Source of the DNA: Hominisplanchenecus murintestinalis
Lineage (GTDB): Bacteria > Bacillota > Clostridia > Lachnospirales > Lachnospiraceae
Direction of reading: 5' to 3'
DNA: 64,000 nt
NCBI GenBank assembly: GCA_004793585.1
Contig: SRZB01000005.1
Location: 1-64,000 of the forward strand
Positions 44,990 through 54,541 of this stretch are shown piece by piece. Under the pieces are notes generated by a model. The model made no database searches. It was not told where the DNA came from and saw only the letters and a list, made by a program, of their open reading frames with translations. Made by a program: the position numbers and the translations under genes. The stretch's first letter is position 1, and every line of letters starts with the position of its first letter.

Positions 44990-45949
44990 ATGTCAGAAAC
45001 TTATGAAACACCGGCCGACATCCTGGAGGATGCCATCAAAGCACCGGAAACATCCGAATCTATGGCGGATTACGCAGCAGAGCTGGAAGCTTCTTTCAAG
45101 AAAGTACGGGAAGGGGATATCTTGACGGGAACCGTTATCAATGTATCGGAAACCGAAGTGACTCTGGATTTAAAATATTACACGGAGGGAATCATCCGTC
45201 TGGAGGATTACTCCAGCAACCAGGATATTATCCTGAAAGATGTTGTACATGTGGGAGATGAGATTTCTGCTGCCGTCATCCGTACGGACGACGGCCAGGG
45301 GCATATCCTCCTCTCATCCAAAGAGGCAAACGATACGCTTGCATGGGAAAAGCTGAAAGCCTGCATGGAAAACGGCACGAACCTCACCGTAAAAATCGGC
45401 GGCGTGGTAAAATCGGGCGTGATCGCTTATGTAGAAGGCATCCGTGGGTTTATCCCCGCATCTAAGCTTGCATTGGGCTATGTGGAAAATCTGGAGGACT
45501 GGCTGGGCAAAGAAATCGAAGTCCGCGTCATTACAGTGGATGAAGAAAAAGAGCGTCTGGTACTTTCCGCCCGCGATATTCTGCGTGAAAAAGAAAGAGA
45601 AGAGAAAAAAGCAAGGATTTCCAATGTGCAGATTGGCCTGGTGACAGAGGGGACAGTAGAAACTCTGCAGCCTTACGGCGCGTTCATCGACCTGGGGAAC
45701 GGACTTTCCGGTCTGGTACACGTTTCTCAGATTTCCGAGAAACGCATCAAATCCCCGGCTTCTGTCCTGAATGTGGGCGATAAGGTGAAGGTAAAGGTAA
45801 TCAATATCAAAGACGGTAAGCTCAGCCTCAGCATGAAGGCGCTTAATGAGATAGCAGCCGAAGAAATCGAAGAGGAAAGCTATGATCTGCCGCAGTCCGA
45901 TGGGCTGACTACGAGTCTCGGCTCCCTGTTTGCAAATATAAAATTATAG
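44990..45949 (+). CDS. S1-domain RNA-binding protein (ribosomal protein S1-like)
   Basis: This 319-residue protein has an acidic N-terminal segment and three S1 domains (about 28-95, 115-180 and 205-275), each with the VTLDL, GFIP or GAFIDLG hallmark strands. E. coli S1 has six such domains; short forms of this type are common in Firmicutes and probably aid mRNA binding or other RNA contacts. The ATG at 44990 follows CAAGGAGGGC; the frame from 44963 is too long. A TTTACT/17 bp/TATAGT promoter lies about 45 bp upstream. Confidence 0.88.
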   Translation: MSETYETPADILEDAIKAPETSESMADYAAELEASFKKVREGDILTGTVINVSETEVTLDLKYYTEGIIRLEDYSSNQDIILKDVVHVGDEISAAVIRTDDGQGHILLSSKEANDTLAWEKLKACMENGTNLTVKIGGVVKSGVIAYVEGIRGFIPASKLALGYVENLEDWLGKEIEVRVITVDEEKERLVLSARDILREKEREEKKARISNVQIGLVTEGTVETLQPYGAFIDLGNGLSGLVHVSQISEKRIKSPASVLNVGDKVKVKVINIKDGKLSLSMKALNEIAAEEIEEESYDLPQSDGLTTSLGSLFANIKL

Positions 45950-45982
45950 GTAATGATTCATCATTTTCATAATTACGTGTTA

Positions 45983-46022
45983 AAATCCCCGTCCTTGTTG
46001 CAGGAACGGGGATTTCTTTCGT
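45983..46022 (+). terminator. Intrinsic terminator after the S1-domain gene
   Basis: AAATCCCCG and CGGGGATTT pair across a loop of about 15 bases and are followed by a T-rich run. The remaining 216 bp to the next gene are AT-rich with no recognisable feature. Confidence 0.7.
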
Positions 46023-46238
46023 TATATTTCCACAAAAACTTTTAAAATTTCCTTGTGTTTTTGTGCGTTTTCACAATAAATTTACCAGACGTTCATATTT
46101 TGTTCATAATCTCTTGCTATACTTTAAATGTCCTCAAGGAGAGGAAAGCTTAGAGGGTTTCATCATTCATATAGAGATAAATTTTTTCATAATAGCCTCC
46201 CGGCATATTACATGCTGGGGGGCACTCCTCATTTATGG

Positions 46239-46772
46239 CTATTTTTCTATTCCGGCTCTTGCCTTCATCCCTTTATCAAAGGGATGTTTGATTTTTCTGA
46301 TTTCCGATACATAGTCTGCCAGGTCGATCAGACGGGCGTCCGGGGTATTTCCTGTCAGGATGACTTCCAGTTTCTTTGGTTTCTTCTTTAAAAAGTCCAG
46401 CACCAGTTCCTCGTCCAGCAGCCCTGCGCTGATGGTATACACCGCTTCGTCCAGAAATAGTACGTCGTACTTTTCCTCTTCTGCCTTTTTTGTCACTGAT
46501 TTGAACTGTGTTTCATAAAACTTCCTGCGAGCTTCTTTCTCATCCTGCGTCATCTGAAAACTGAATTTTTCTGTTTCAAGACCGTCAATGATTGTAATGT
46601 TCTCCACACGTTCCAGGATCTTCCGCTCGCTGGTCTTATTGTTTTTCATAAACTGGTACAGCAGCACACGGCAGCCGTATCCCGCCGCACGGGTAATCAG
46701 TCCCATGCCTGTAGTAGTCTTTCCTTTTCCGTCTCCATAGTAAACATGGATGCATCCTGTCTCTTTTTCCAT
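46239..46772 (-). CDS. cobO: Cob(I)alamin adenosyltransferase, CobO/BtuR type
   Basis: This 177-residue enzyme attaches the adenosyl group to corrinoids. It has the family P-loop GDGKGKTTTGMGL near the N-terminus, the inverted-phosphate type used by CobA/CobO, and a Walker B-like VLFLDEAVYTI. It stands alone; no cobalamin biosynthesis genes adjoin it, so it probably serves salvage or supply of a B12-dependent enzyme. AGGAGGT precedes the start. No cobalamin riboswitch is visible upstream. Confidence 0.9.
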   Translation of the reverse strand: MEKETGCIHVYYGDGKGKTTTGMGLITRAAGYGCRVLLYQFMKNNKTSERKILERVENITIIDGLETEKFSFQMTQDEKEARRKFYETQFKSVTKKAEEEKYDVLFLDEAVYTISAGLLDEELVLDFLKKKPKKLEVILTGNTPDARLIDLADYVSEIRKIKHPFDKGMKARAGIEK

Positions 46773-46878
46773 ATGAAATACCTCCTGCTGTTTAACCGTG
46801 AATCGCTTTCTGCTATAGTATCATCCCCGGAATACCGGGTGATTATCAGTTTATACGATTTTCACCGTTATGGCAAGC

Positions 46879-47943
46879 TTACAGATCAAGCTTCATATCG
46901 CCTTCCTTAATCCAGCCTTTCTTCCGCATAAATTCGGATACTGCAAGGGTCAGCGCCGCCGGGAGCAGAATCTGGAATACCACGATAATTACCATCGTCA
47001 CAGTCCCGCCGATTTCAGGCGACATGGTCTGATATGTCATAATCTGGCCTACAAATCCGGCGGTTCCCATACCGGAACCGGTGGCGTTGCTGGTCATCTT
47101 TACAAGCATCGTACTTACAGGCCCCAGGAGCGCGCTGGAGACAATTGCCGGAATCCATATGACAGGTTTCCGCACGATGTTCGGAACCTGGAGCATGGAT
47201 GTCCCCACACCCTGGGCAATCAGGCCGCCGATTTTATTTTCGCGGTAGCTTGCCACCGCAAATCCCACCATGTTGCAGCAGCATCCAATGGTTGCCGCAC
47301 CTGCTGCCAGCCCTGACAAATCCAGGATAACTCCCAGAGCTGCTGAGCTGATGGGCAGTGTCAAAATCATACCCATAAGTACGGAGACGATGATTCCCAT
47401 AAGGAAGGGCTGCTGTTCCGTTCCCCAGTTGATAATAGAGCCAAGCCATACCATAAAATTAGATATGGGAGGTCCCACCAGAAGCCCTACTGCAGAACCA
47501 GCCAGAATCGCTGTCACCGGCGTTACCAAAATATCAATCTTGGTTTTGCCTGATACCAGATGCCCCATGACAATCGCGATATATGCGGCAATAAATGCGC
47601 CCAGCGGTTCGCCTGGGCCTGCCAGCACGATGGTCCCGTCTACCAGCACGGTTCCTGCCAGAATCTTGCTGGCGAATCCGCCCACCATACCTGCTGTCGC
47701 TGCGGATACTGCTACCAAAGGCGGCTCTTTGAATTTATGCGCGACGCCGACGCCGATGCCTGCGCTGGTCATAGCGGCCGCCATCTTTCCCAGGAAAAAC
47801 AGCATTTCGCCGGCCTGTCCGCCAATCAGGTTTCCAACCTGCTGGATAATCGTTCCCACAATCAGGGTGGCAAACAGCCCCATAGCCATACCGCTTAATC
47901 CATCAATAAAAATGTGGTTTAAAACTTTTTTTACGGTTTTCAT
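46879..47943 (-). CDS. PTS_EIIC_2 family membrane protein
   Basis: This protein of about 354 residues is nearly all membrane helices (about nine or ten) with Gly-rich loops, and it matches the PTS sugar-transporter IIC type 2 family. It is encoded without IIA, IIB or HPr domains nearby, so whether it works as a PTS transporter is uncertain. The ATG at 47943 follows GAGGAGGAG; an upstream in-frame ATG at 47982 has no site. Substrate unknown. The 273-bp gap upstream holds its leftward promoter region and the yqeY promoter. Confidence 0.8.
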   Translation of the reverse strand: MKTVKKVLNHIFIDGLSGMAMGLFATLIVGTIIQQVGNLIGGQAGEMLFFLGKMAAAMTSAGIGVGVAHKFKEPPLVAVSAATAGMVGGFASKILAGTVLVDGTIVLAGPGEPLGAFIAAYIAIVMGHLVSGKTKIDILVTPVTAILAGSAVGLLVGPPISNFMVWLGSIINWGTEQQPFLMGIIVSVLMGMILTLPISSAALGVILDLSGLAAGAATIGCCCNMVGFAVASYRENKIGGLIAQGVGTSMLQVPNIVRKPVIWIPAIVSSALLGPVSTMLVKMTSNATGSGMGTAGFVGQIMTYQTMSPEIGGTVTMVIIVVFQILLPAALTLAVSEFMRKKGWIKEGDMKLDL

Positions 47944-48101
47944 TTTTCTCCTCCTCAATGTGCCAATCATTAGTCTATACATCTGTCTTGTCAGTAACCA
48001 ACTCTATCACATCTTCCCTGTTTAAGCAAGCATTTTTATGATTCATGCCGTTTTCATAGAGATTTTGTGTGGCTGAGCCCTGGAATTTTACCGCGGCCTC
48101 G

Positions 48102-48130
48102 TTGCATTTTCCGGGAAAATGAAGTATAGT
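48102..48130 (+). promoter_or_regulatory. Promoter of the yqeY-rlmD unit
   Basis: TTGCAT (48102-48107), a 17-bp spacer and TATAGT (48125-48130). Confidence 0.6.
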
Positions 48131-48216
48131 AGACAGAAGAAGAGTATTACTGTGAGAAATATGCTGAACATAGGCATTTACTATGAAAAAGAAAAATAAA
48201 TCAGGAGGGGTTACGG

Positions 48217-48654
48217 ATGGAACTGGAACAGTTGAGAAAAGATATGGTAGCAGCGATGAAAGCAAAGGATAAAGCGCGTAAGGATTCGATTTCTTCCCTG
48301 GTGTCGGCAGTGAAAAAGGCAGCAATTGACGAGGGATGCCGGGATGATATTCCAGCAGAACTGGTTGACCGCGTTATCCTAAAAGAGCTGAAGTCGGTGA
48401 AAGAGCAGATTGATACCTGTCCGGATACCCGCGCAGACCTGAAAGCAGAGTATCAGGCGCGCTATGACGTTATCTCAGAGTATGCGCCGGCGCTGATGTC
48501 TGAGGAGCAGGTGAGACGCTATATTACGGAAAAGTTTTCTGAAATCGTTGCTACGAAGAACAAAGGGCAGATTATGAAGGCGGTTATGGCGGAGCTGAAA
48601 GGCAAGGCAGACGGCAAAGTGATTAACCAGGTGGTAGGGGAGCTTTGCAAATAA
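48217..48654 (+). CDS. yqeY: GatB/YqeY domain protein
   Basis: This 145-residue protein is the stand-alone YqeY form of the domain found at the C-terminus of the amidotransferase subunit GatB. That domain binds tRNA in GatB; the role of free YqeY is not settled. The pattern (KAKDKARKDSISSLVSAVK at the start, KADGKVINQVV at the end) is typical. Length is normal. TCAGGAGGGG precedes the ATG. The next gene begins two bases after its stop. Confidence 0.92.
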   Translation: MELEQLRKDMVAAMKAKDKARKDSISSLVSAVKKAAIDEGCRDDIPAELVDRVILKELKSVKEQIDTCPDTRADLKAEYQARYDVISEYAPALMSEEQVRRYITEKFSEIVATKNKGQIMKAVMAELKGKADGKVINQVVGELCK

Positions 48655-48655
48655 G

Positions 48656-49795
48656 ATGGAAAGGTGTCCGGTCTACAAAAAGTGCGGCGGCTGTGATTTT
48701 CAGGGAGTGCCGTATGAGGAACAATTAAAAATAAAGGAAACGCAGGTGCGGCAGCTTTTAGCGCCTTTTTGTAAAGTGCATCCGATTGCCGGTATGAAAA
48801 ATCCTTATCATTATCGGAATAAGGTTCATGCTGTATTTTCTCATGACAAAAAGGGGAATGCCGTATCGGGCGTCTATCAGAAGGGAACACATATCGTAGT
48901 TCCGGTAGAACGCTGTATGATTGAGGACGAGAAAGCGGATGAAATCATAGGCAGCATCCGGGGGCTTTTGAAATCTTTTAAAATCAGGACGTATGATGAG
49001 GATACCGGGTATGGGCTGCTGCGCCATGTTTTAGTGCGCCGGGGATTTGCAAGCGGCGAGATATTGGTGGTGCTGGTGACGGCATCGCCTGTTTTTCCAT
49101 CAAAGAATAATTTCGTGAAAGCATTAAGGAAACTGCATCCGGAAATTACCACGATTGTCCAGAATGTAAACGGACGGGGAACCAGCATGGTGCTGGGAAA
49201 CCAGGAAAAGACGCTCTATGGAAAAGGCTATATTGAAGATATCCTGTGCGGCTATACGTTCCGCATTTCCCCGAAATCCTTTTATCAGGTCAATCCTGCG
49301 CAGACGGAAATCCTGTACAAGAAAGCGATAAAGCTGGCAGGGCTTACAGGGAAAGAGCTGGTGCTGGACGCATACTGCGGGATAGGGACGATTGGGCTGA
49401 TTGCCAGCCGCGGGGCGGGACAGGTGATTGGCGTAGAGCTGAACAGGGATGCAGTACGGGATGCCGTCGCCAATGCAAAGCGGAATCAGGTGAAGAACGT
49501 AAGGTTTTACTGTGCGGATGCAGGGAAATTTATGGTAGATATGGCGGCTGACGGCGTAAAAGCAGATGTGGTGTTTATGGACCCTCCCAGAAGCGGCAGT
49601 GATGTGACATTTTTGGATTGTCTGGCAAAGATGGCTCCGAAAAGGGTGGTATATATTTCCTGTGAGCCGGAAAGTCTGGCCAGGGATTTGAAATATTTGA
49701 AAAAGAAAGGCTATCAGGCTGAGGGCGCGTGGCCGGTAGATATGTTTGGGTGGACAGGATGCGTGGAGACCGTGGTAATGCTTTCCCGCAAATAA
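48656..49795 (+). CDS. rlmD: 23S rRNA (uracil-5-)-methyltransferase, RlmD/RumA type
   Basis: This 379-residue S-adenosylmethionine enzyme methylates uracil C5 in 23S rRNA or tRNA. It has the N-terminal Fe-S ligands CPVYKKCGGC and the methyltransferase motifs DAYCGIGTIG, MDPPRSG and YISCEPESLARDL, which contains the catalytic Cys. It lacks the N-terminal TRAM domain, so it is a short form. Site specificity (U1939 or U747 equivalent, or both) is uncertain. It is probably translated together with yqeY. Confidence 0.9.
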   Translation: MERCPVYKKCGGCDFQGVPYEEQLKIKETQVRQLLAPFCKVHPIAGMKNPYHYRNKVHAVFSHDKKGNAVSGVYQKGTHIVVPVERCMIEDEKADEIIGSIRGLLKSFKIRTYDEDTGYGLLRHVLVRRGFASGEILVVLVTASPVFPSKNNFVKALRKLHPEITTIVQNVNGRGTSMVLGNQEKTLYGKGYIEDILCGYTFRISPKSFYQVNPAQTEILYKKAIKLAGLTGKELVLDAYCGIGTIGLIASRGAGQVIGVELNRDAVRDAVANAKRNQVKNVRFYCADAGKFMVDMAADGVKADVVFMDPPRSGSDVTFLDCLAKMAPKRVVYISCEPESLARDLKYLKKKGYQAEGAWPVDMFGWTGCVETVVMLSRK

Positions 49796-49900
49796 CGATG
49801 TCCAATGAAAGCGTTGGTTTACTTTAGGAATACAAAAATTATAAGCAGTGTGAATAGAATTTAACAGGCATGAATTCACAAAGCATGGGAGGAAAGGGAA

Positions 49901-52900
49901 ATGTATCATTGCCACATTCATTTCTATTTAGTAGGAGGTCTTTGCAGAGAATTTGAAATTATAAAGGAAATGCCGCCGTTGGAACATTTTACGCATGAGT
50001 TTTTTGAGAGTGGACAGCCAGAGGATATCCTGACGGGCAGGGCGGATGTGATTTTGGCTGATTTGCGTAGTATGGAAGCGGGGGTGGCGCTGCAGGCTCT
50101 GGCAGCGGGAAAAACTAAGGAAGCGGAGCTGATTCTCCTTGCAGATAAGGAGCAGCTTGTGCTTTTGGCAGACAGCCTGGAAGAAGTGAAAGATATATGG
50201 ACAGCGCCCATGACGGAAGAGGAGACCGGGTTCCGCTTTTTGAGATGGCAGCAAAGTTATAAACAGAGTAAGGACTTCTGGGAAACCAGCCAGTACCTGG
50301 AGGCGACGATCAACAATGTGCCGAATCTCATCTGGTATAAGGATAAACAGGGAATCCATGAGAAGGTGAATGACAGTTTCTGTCAGACGGTGAACAAGAC
50401 AAAGAAACAGATTGAAGGCCGGGGGCACGCATATATCTGGGATGTGGAGCAGGATGATCCTGCATGTATTGAATCAGAACGTGAGGTTATGAGCCGGAGG
50501 GAAACCTGTGTGTCTGAGGAAACGATTCAGACTGGAACAGGGGAGAGGCTTCTTACAACCTATAAGTCTCCGCTGTATGACATTGACGGAAGCGTAATGG
50601 GAACCGTGGGCGTGGCAATAGACGTAACCCAGGAACATGCTTATAAGCAGGAAATCATACAGAAAAACCACACGTTGGAGACGATTTTTACGACTATGGA
50701 CTGCGGTGTGATGTGCCATACGGTGGATGGCTCTCATATCCTCAGCATAAACAGGGCAGCGCTGGAAATCCTGGGATATAAGTCCCAAGAGGAGCTTGAG
50801 GCGGATGGGTTTGATATGGTGGCTTCCTCGGTTGTGGCTGAAGATAGAGAGGGGCTGCGGGAATCCATCAGGGAGCTGCAGAAAGAAGGCGACAGTATCA
50901 GCGTGGAGTACCGGGTTTGTCATAGAGACGGGGGAATCCGGCATGTGATGGGGAACGTGAAGCTCTTGAAAGAGAAAGGCGCTCTGCTGTACCAGCGTTT
51001 TCTTCTGGATTGTACTGCCCAGAAGCAGCAGGAAAAGGAAAACGAAAGACGCCAGATGGAACTGATCCATGCGCTGAGCATTGATTATAATCTTGTATGC
51101 TTTTTTGACTTGCATACAGGAAAGGGAAAAGTCCTGCGGATTGATGATGAGAGCGGCAGGCTTGGAGAGATTTTTTCCGGCGTCCTTTCTTTGGAAGAAT
51201 GCATGGAGGTTTACATACAGAAATTTGTTTATGAAGAAGATAAGGATATGGTTCGGGAGGCTGCTTCCCGTGCCAGGCTGAAAAGAGAACTGGCAGAAAG
51301 CAAACAGTGCTATATGAATTACCGTGCGTTTAAGAATGGGGAAATGGAATACTTCCAGATGAAAGCGGTGCGCACGGGTACATGGGGAGAGAGCCATTGC
51401 ATTGTGCTGGGATTCCGCAGTGTAGATGAGGAAATGCGCAGTGAGATGGAGAAGAAGAATCTGCTGGAAGATGCTCTCTTACAGGCAAACAGGGCGAGCC
51501 ATGCGAAAAGTATATTTCTTTCAAATATGTCCCATGATATCCGTACGCCAATGAACGCAATCGTCGGTTTCACAGCGCTGGCAATTACCCATGTGGACAG
51601 CCGGGAACGTGTGGAAGAGTACCTTAAGAAAATCATGACGTCAGGAAACCATTTGCTGAGCCTTATTAACGATGTACTGGATATGAGCCGTATTGAGAGC
51701 GGCAAGATGCATCTGGAGGAGAAGCCCTGCCGTCTGCCGGATATTCTTCATGGACTGCGTAATATTGTGCAGGCAGATATTCATGCAAAACAGCTGGAGC
51801 TGTACATTGATACGGTGGATGTGATAAATGAGGAAATTTACTGCGATAAGCTTCGGCTGAACCAGGTATTTTTAAATCTGCTGAGCAATGCCGTAAAATA
51901 TACGGGGCCGGGGGGCATTATCAGCATGAGGATTATACAGAAACCCGGAGCGCCCGCGGGCTGGGCTGACTATGAATTTCATATCAAGGATACCGGAATC
52001 GGCATGAGCGCTGAATTTGTGAAACATATCTTTGAGCCGTTTGAACGGGAAAAGAACACGACAGTCAGCGGAATCCAGGGTACAGGGCTTGGAATGGCGA
52101 TTACCCAAAATATTGTGGATATGATGAACGGCTCCATCTCTGTAAAGAGCGAACAGGGAGTGGGGACAGAGTTCATCGTTGCCGTTACGTTCCGTATCCA
52201 TGCAGGAAAAAAAGAGCAGCAGGACATCCCGGAGCTTAAGAACTGCAGGGCTTTGGTCGTAGATGATGATTTCAATACCTGCGACAGCGTTTCCTATATG
52301 CTGGGGCAGATTGGGATGCGCGCGGAATGGACGCTGTCAGGAAAAGAGGCAGTGCTGCGTACGCGCCAGGCAGTTATGCGCGGAGATGATTACTGCGTAT
52401 ATATTATTGATTGGCTCCTTCCGGATATGAATGGCATTGAAGTTACCAGGAGAATCCGTAAAGAAATGGGGGAGAATGTGCCGATTATCGTTCTGACTGC
52501 GTATGACTGGTCGGATGTGGAGGATGAAGCTAAGGAGGCCGGTGTTACGGCATTTTGCAGCAAGCCTCTGTTTATGTCAGAACTCAGAAGCTGTCTGTAT
52601 TCTATTGTGAATACCGAAGAAGAAAAGATAGTGGATAGCAGCGTGGATATGAAATTCAGTACGGGACACATTCTGCTTGTAGAGGATAATGAGCTGAATC
52701 AGGAGATAGCCGTGGAAATCCTGGGCGACGCAGGATTCTCTACAGATGTGGCAGAAAACGGGAAAATTGCCGTAGAGATGCTGGCGGCTTCTGAACCGGG
52801 ATATTATCAGCTGGTGCTGATGGATATCCAGATGCCTGTGATGAACGGATATGAGGCGGCAAAAGCAATCCGTAAACTGGAATCACAAGAGCTGGCTTCA

Positions 52901-53038
52901 GTGCCGATTCTGGCAATGACAGCCAATGCATTTGAAGAGGATAGGCAGGAAGCTTTGCGTTGTGGAATGAACGGACATTTGCCAAAACCAATTGACGTAG
53001 AAAATCTGTATAGTACTTTAAAAGAAATATTAGATTGA
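49901..53038 (+). CDS. Cytoplasmic hybrid histidine kinase with PAS domains and two receivers
   Basis: This 1045-residue protein has no membrane segment. The N-terminal 110 residues look like a divergent receiver-type fold. Two PAS domains (about 125-250 and 260-375) and a third PAS-like region follow. HisKA has SNMSHDIRTPMNAI (His543). HATPase motifs are QVFLNLLSNAVKYT and GTGLGMAI. The first receiver (about 780-905) carries Asp near 836 in YIIDWLLPDMNG; the second (about 922-1045) has LVLMDIQMPVMNG, Asp near 974. No HPt or DNA-binding domain is attached, so an external phosphotransfer partner is needed. Its transcript ends at the terminator before the aldonate operon; a functional link with that operon is only positional. 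Confidence 0.9.
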   Translation: MYHCHIHFYLVGGLCREFEIIKEMPPLEHFTHEFFESGQPEDILTGRADVILADLRSMEAGVALQALAAGKTKEAELILLADKEQLVLLADSLEEVKDIWTAPMTEEETGFRFLRWQQSYKQSKDFWETSQYLEATINNVPNLIWYKDKQGIHEKVNDSFCQTVNKTKKQIEGRGHAYIWDVEQDDPACIESEREVMSRRETCVSEETIQTGTGERLLTTYKSPLYDIDGSVMGTVGVAIDVTQEHAYKQEIIQKNHTLETIFTTMDCGVMCHTVDGSHILSINRAALEILGYKSQEELEADGFDMVASSVVAEDREGLRESIRELQKEGDSISVEYRVCHRDGGIRHVMGNVKLLKEKGALLYQRFLLDCTAQKQQEKENERRQMELIHALSIDYNLVCFFDLHTGKGKVLRIDDESGRLGEIFSGVLSLEECMEVYIQKFVYEEDKDMVREAASRARLKRELAESKQCYMNYRAFKNGEMEYFQMKAVRTGTWGESHCIVLGFRSVDEEMRSEMEKKNLLEDALLQANRASHAKSIFLSNMSHDIRTPMNAIVGFTALAITHVDSRERVEEYLKKIMTSGNHLLSLINDVLDMSRIESGKMHLEEKPCRLPDILHGLRNIVQADIHAKQLELYIDTVDVINEEIYCDKLRLNQVFLNLLSNAVKYTGPGGIISMRIIQKPGAPAGWADYEFHIKDTGIGMSAEFVKHIFEPFEREKNTTVSGIQGTGLGMAITQNIVDMMNGSISVKSEQGVGTEFIVAVTFRIHAGKKEQQDIPELKNCRALVVDDDFNTCDSVSYMLGQIGMRAEWTLSGKEAVLRTRQAVMRGDDYCVYIIDWLLPDMNGIEVTRRIRKEMGENVPIIVLTAYDWSDVEDEAKEAGVTAFCSKPLFMSELRSCLYSIVNTEEEKIVDSSVDMKFSTGHILLVEDNELNQEIAVEILGDAGFSTDVAENGKIAVEMLAASEPGYYQLVLMDIQMPVMNGYEAAKAIRKLESQELASVPILAMTANAFEEDRQEALRCGMNGHLPKPIDVENLYSTLKEILD

Positions 53039-53095
53039 ACAGACGTATAATCTGCCGGGAATCATGAAATAATGAATATAAAAGAAAGAACAAAA

Positions 53096-53131
53096 GAAGC
53101 GGGATTTCAAAATGGAATCCCGCTTCTTTTT
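53096..53131 (+). terminator. Intrinsic terminator after the hybrid kinase
   Basis: GAAGCGGGATT and AATCCCGCTTC form a perfect 11-bp stem followed by TTTTT. Confidence 0.9.
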
Positions 53132-53160
53132 GTACAAAGTGGTGAGAGGAGAATGATTCT

Positions 53161-54522
53161 ATGGCAGAGGAAGCGTTGGCTTTAGACCCTGTCCGTCTGA
53201 TGATAGCGGCGGCGGTGGGGCTTGTGATTCTGTTGGTATTAATCATCAAATTTAAGATTCAGGCAATGGTTTCTATTTTGATTGGAGCGATTGCAATTGG
53301 GCTTCTGGCGGGTATGCCTTTTGAAAATATTATAACGGCGGTCAATGACGGCATTGGGAATACGCTAAAGGGGATTGCGCTTCTGGTAGGGCTTGGCTCC
53401 ATGTTTGGGGCGATTCTGGAAGTATCGGGCGGCGCCCAGAGCCTGGCGGTGACGATGGTAAAGTATTTTGGGGACAAAAAAGCGGCGTGGGCGCTTGGAA
53501 TTACGGGACTTGTAATAGCGATGCCGGTATTTTTTGACGCGGGACTGATAATCCTGATTCCGCTTGCTTTTTCCCTGGCAAAGAGAACGAATCGCTCTTC
53601 TCTGTTTTATGCGGTTCCGCTGCTGGCGGGGCTTGCTGTGGGACATGCCTATATCCCGCCTACGCCGGGGCCAGTGCTGGTGGCAAATCTGCTGGGCGTA
53701 GAACTTGGCTGGGTGATTCTGGTCGGTATTGCGTGTGGCGTTGTGGCAATGATTGCCGCGGGGCCCATATGGGGTTCTATCTGCGGCAATCGATATAATA
53801 TCCCGGTTCCGGAACATGTGGCGAACCAGGAGGATTTTGATGAATCTAAGCTTCCGAGCTTTTGGACAATTGTAGGTATTATTCTGATTCCTCTGATATT
53901 GATTATCCTGGATTCTGTTTCAGGGGTGGTTCCTGCTTTTGGGGGACTGGCTCCGGTGTTTGCATTTTTGGGGGAACCTTTTGTAGCGCTTCTGATTGCT
54001 ACAGTGGCAGCTATGGCTATCCTGGGGCTGCGGCATGGATATACGCTGGAGGATTTGGAAAAAGTAATGACAAAATCTTTGGAGCCTACCGGGCTGATTC
54101 TTCTGGTGACGGCCTGCGGCGGTGTGCTGCGGTACATGCTGCAGTATTCGGGGCTTGGGGATGTGATTGGAAATGCAGTGGCGTCTGCAAACCTTCCGAT
54201 TGTGGTAGTGGCTTTTGTGGTAGCGGCGCTGGTGCGTATCTGTGTAGGGTCGGCAACCGTGGCCATGACGATGGCGGCGGGAATCATTGCGGCCATGCCT
54301 GGAATTTCGGATTTACCGCCGCTGTATCTGGCATGTACCACTGCGGCAGTCGCGGGAGGTGCAACCGTGTGTTCTCATTTTAACGACTCCGGGTTCTGGC
54401 TGGTGAAATCTTTGGTTGGCATGGATGAAAAAACGACGTTAAAGACCTGGACGGTTATGGAAACACTTGTAGGAGGCGTAGGATTTTTGGTGGCATTGGT
54501 GATATCGTTCTTTGCAGGATAA
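53161..54522 (+). CDS. GntP-family aldonate:H+ symporter
   Basis: This 453-residue membrane protein has about 12 helices and the GntP pattern (GLGSMFGAILEVSGGAQ, MPVFFDAGLIILIPLAF, YIPPTPGPV, CSHFNDSGFWLVK). GntP proteins import gluconate or related sugar acids with protons. It opens a four-gene unit with a dehydratase, aldolase and sugar kinase, which supports an aldonate substrate. The next gene starts 19 bp after its stop. GAGAGGAG precedes the ATG. Confidence 0.92.
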   Translation: MAEEALALDPVRLMIAAAVGLVILLVLIIKFKIQAMVSILIGAIAIGLLAGMPFENIITAVNDGIGNTLKGIALLVGLGSMFGAILEVSGGAQSLAVTMVKYFGDKKAAWALGITGLVIAMPVFFDAGLIILIPLAFSLAKRTNRSSLFYAVPLLAGLAVGHAYIPPTPGPVLVANLLGVELGWVILVGIACGVVAMIAAGPIWGSICGNRYNIPVPEHVANQEDFDESKLPSFWTIVGIILIPLILIILDSVSGVVPAFGGLAPVFAFLGEPFVALLIATVAAMAILGLRHGYTLEDLEKVMTKSLEPTGLILLVTACGGVLRYMLQYSGLGDVIGNAVASANLPIVVVAFVVAALVRICVGSATVAMTMAAGIIAAMPGISDLPPLYLACTTAAVAGGATVCSHFNDSGFWLVKSLVGMDEKTTLKTWTVMETLVGGVGFLVALVISFFAG

Positions 54523-54541
54523 CTGCAGAAAGGAGAGTTTT

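Noticed and set aside
46773-46878. Possible cobalamin riboswitch before cobO
   Set aside because: The leader is short and lacks the conserved B12-box.
47270-48025. 251-residue plus-strand frame
   Set aside because: It is antisense to the PTS IIC-like gene, which has clear membrane helices and a ribosome binding site.
53861-54383. Gly/Cys-rich plus-strand frame inside gntP
   Set aside because: It is an out-of-frame reading of membrane-helix codons.
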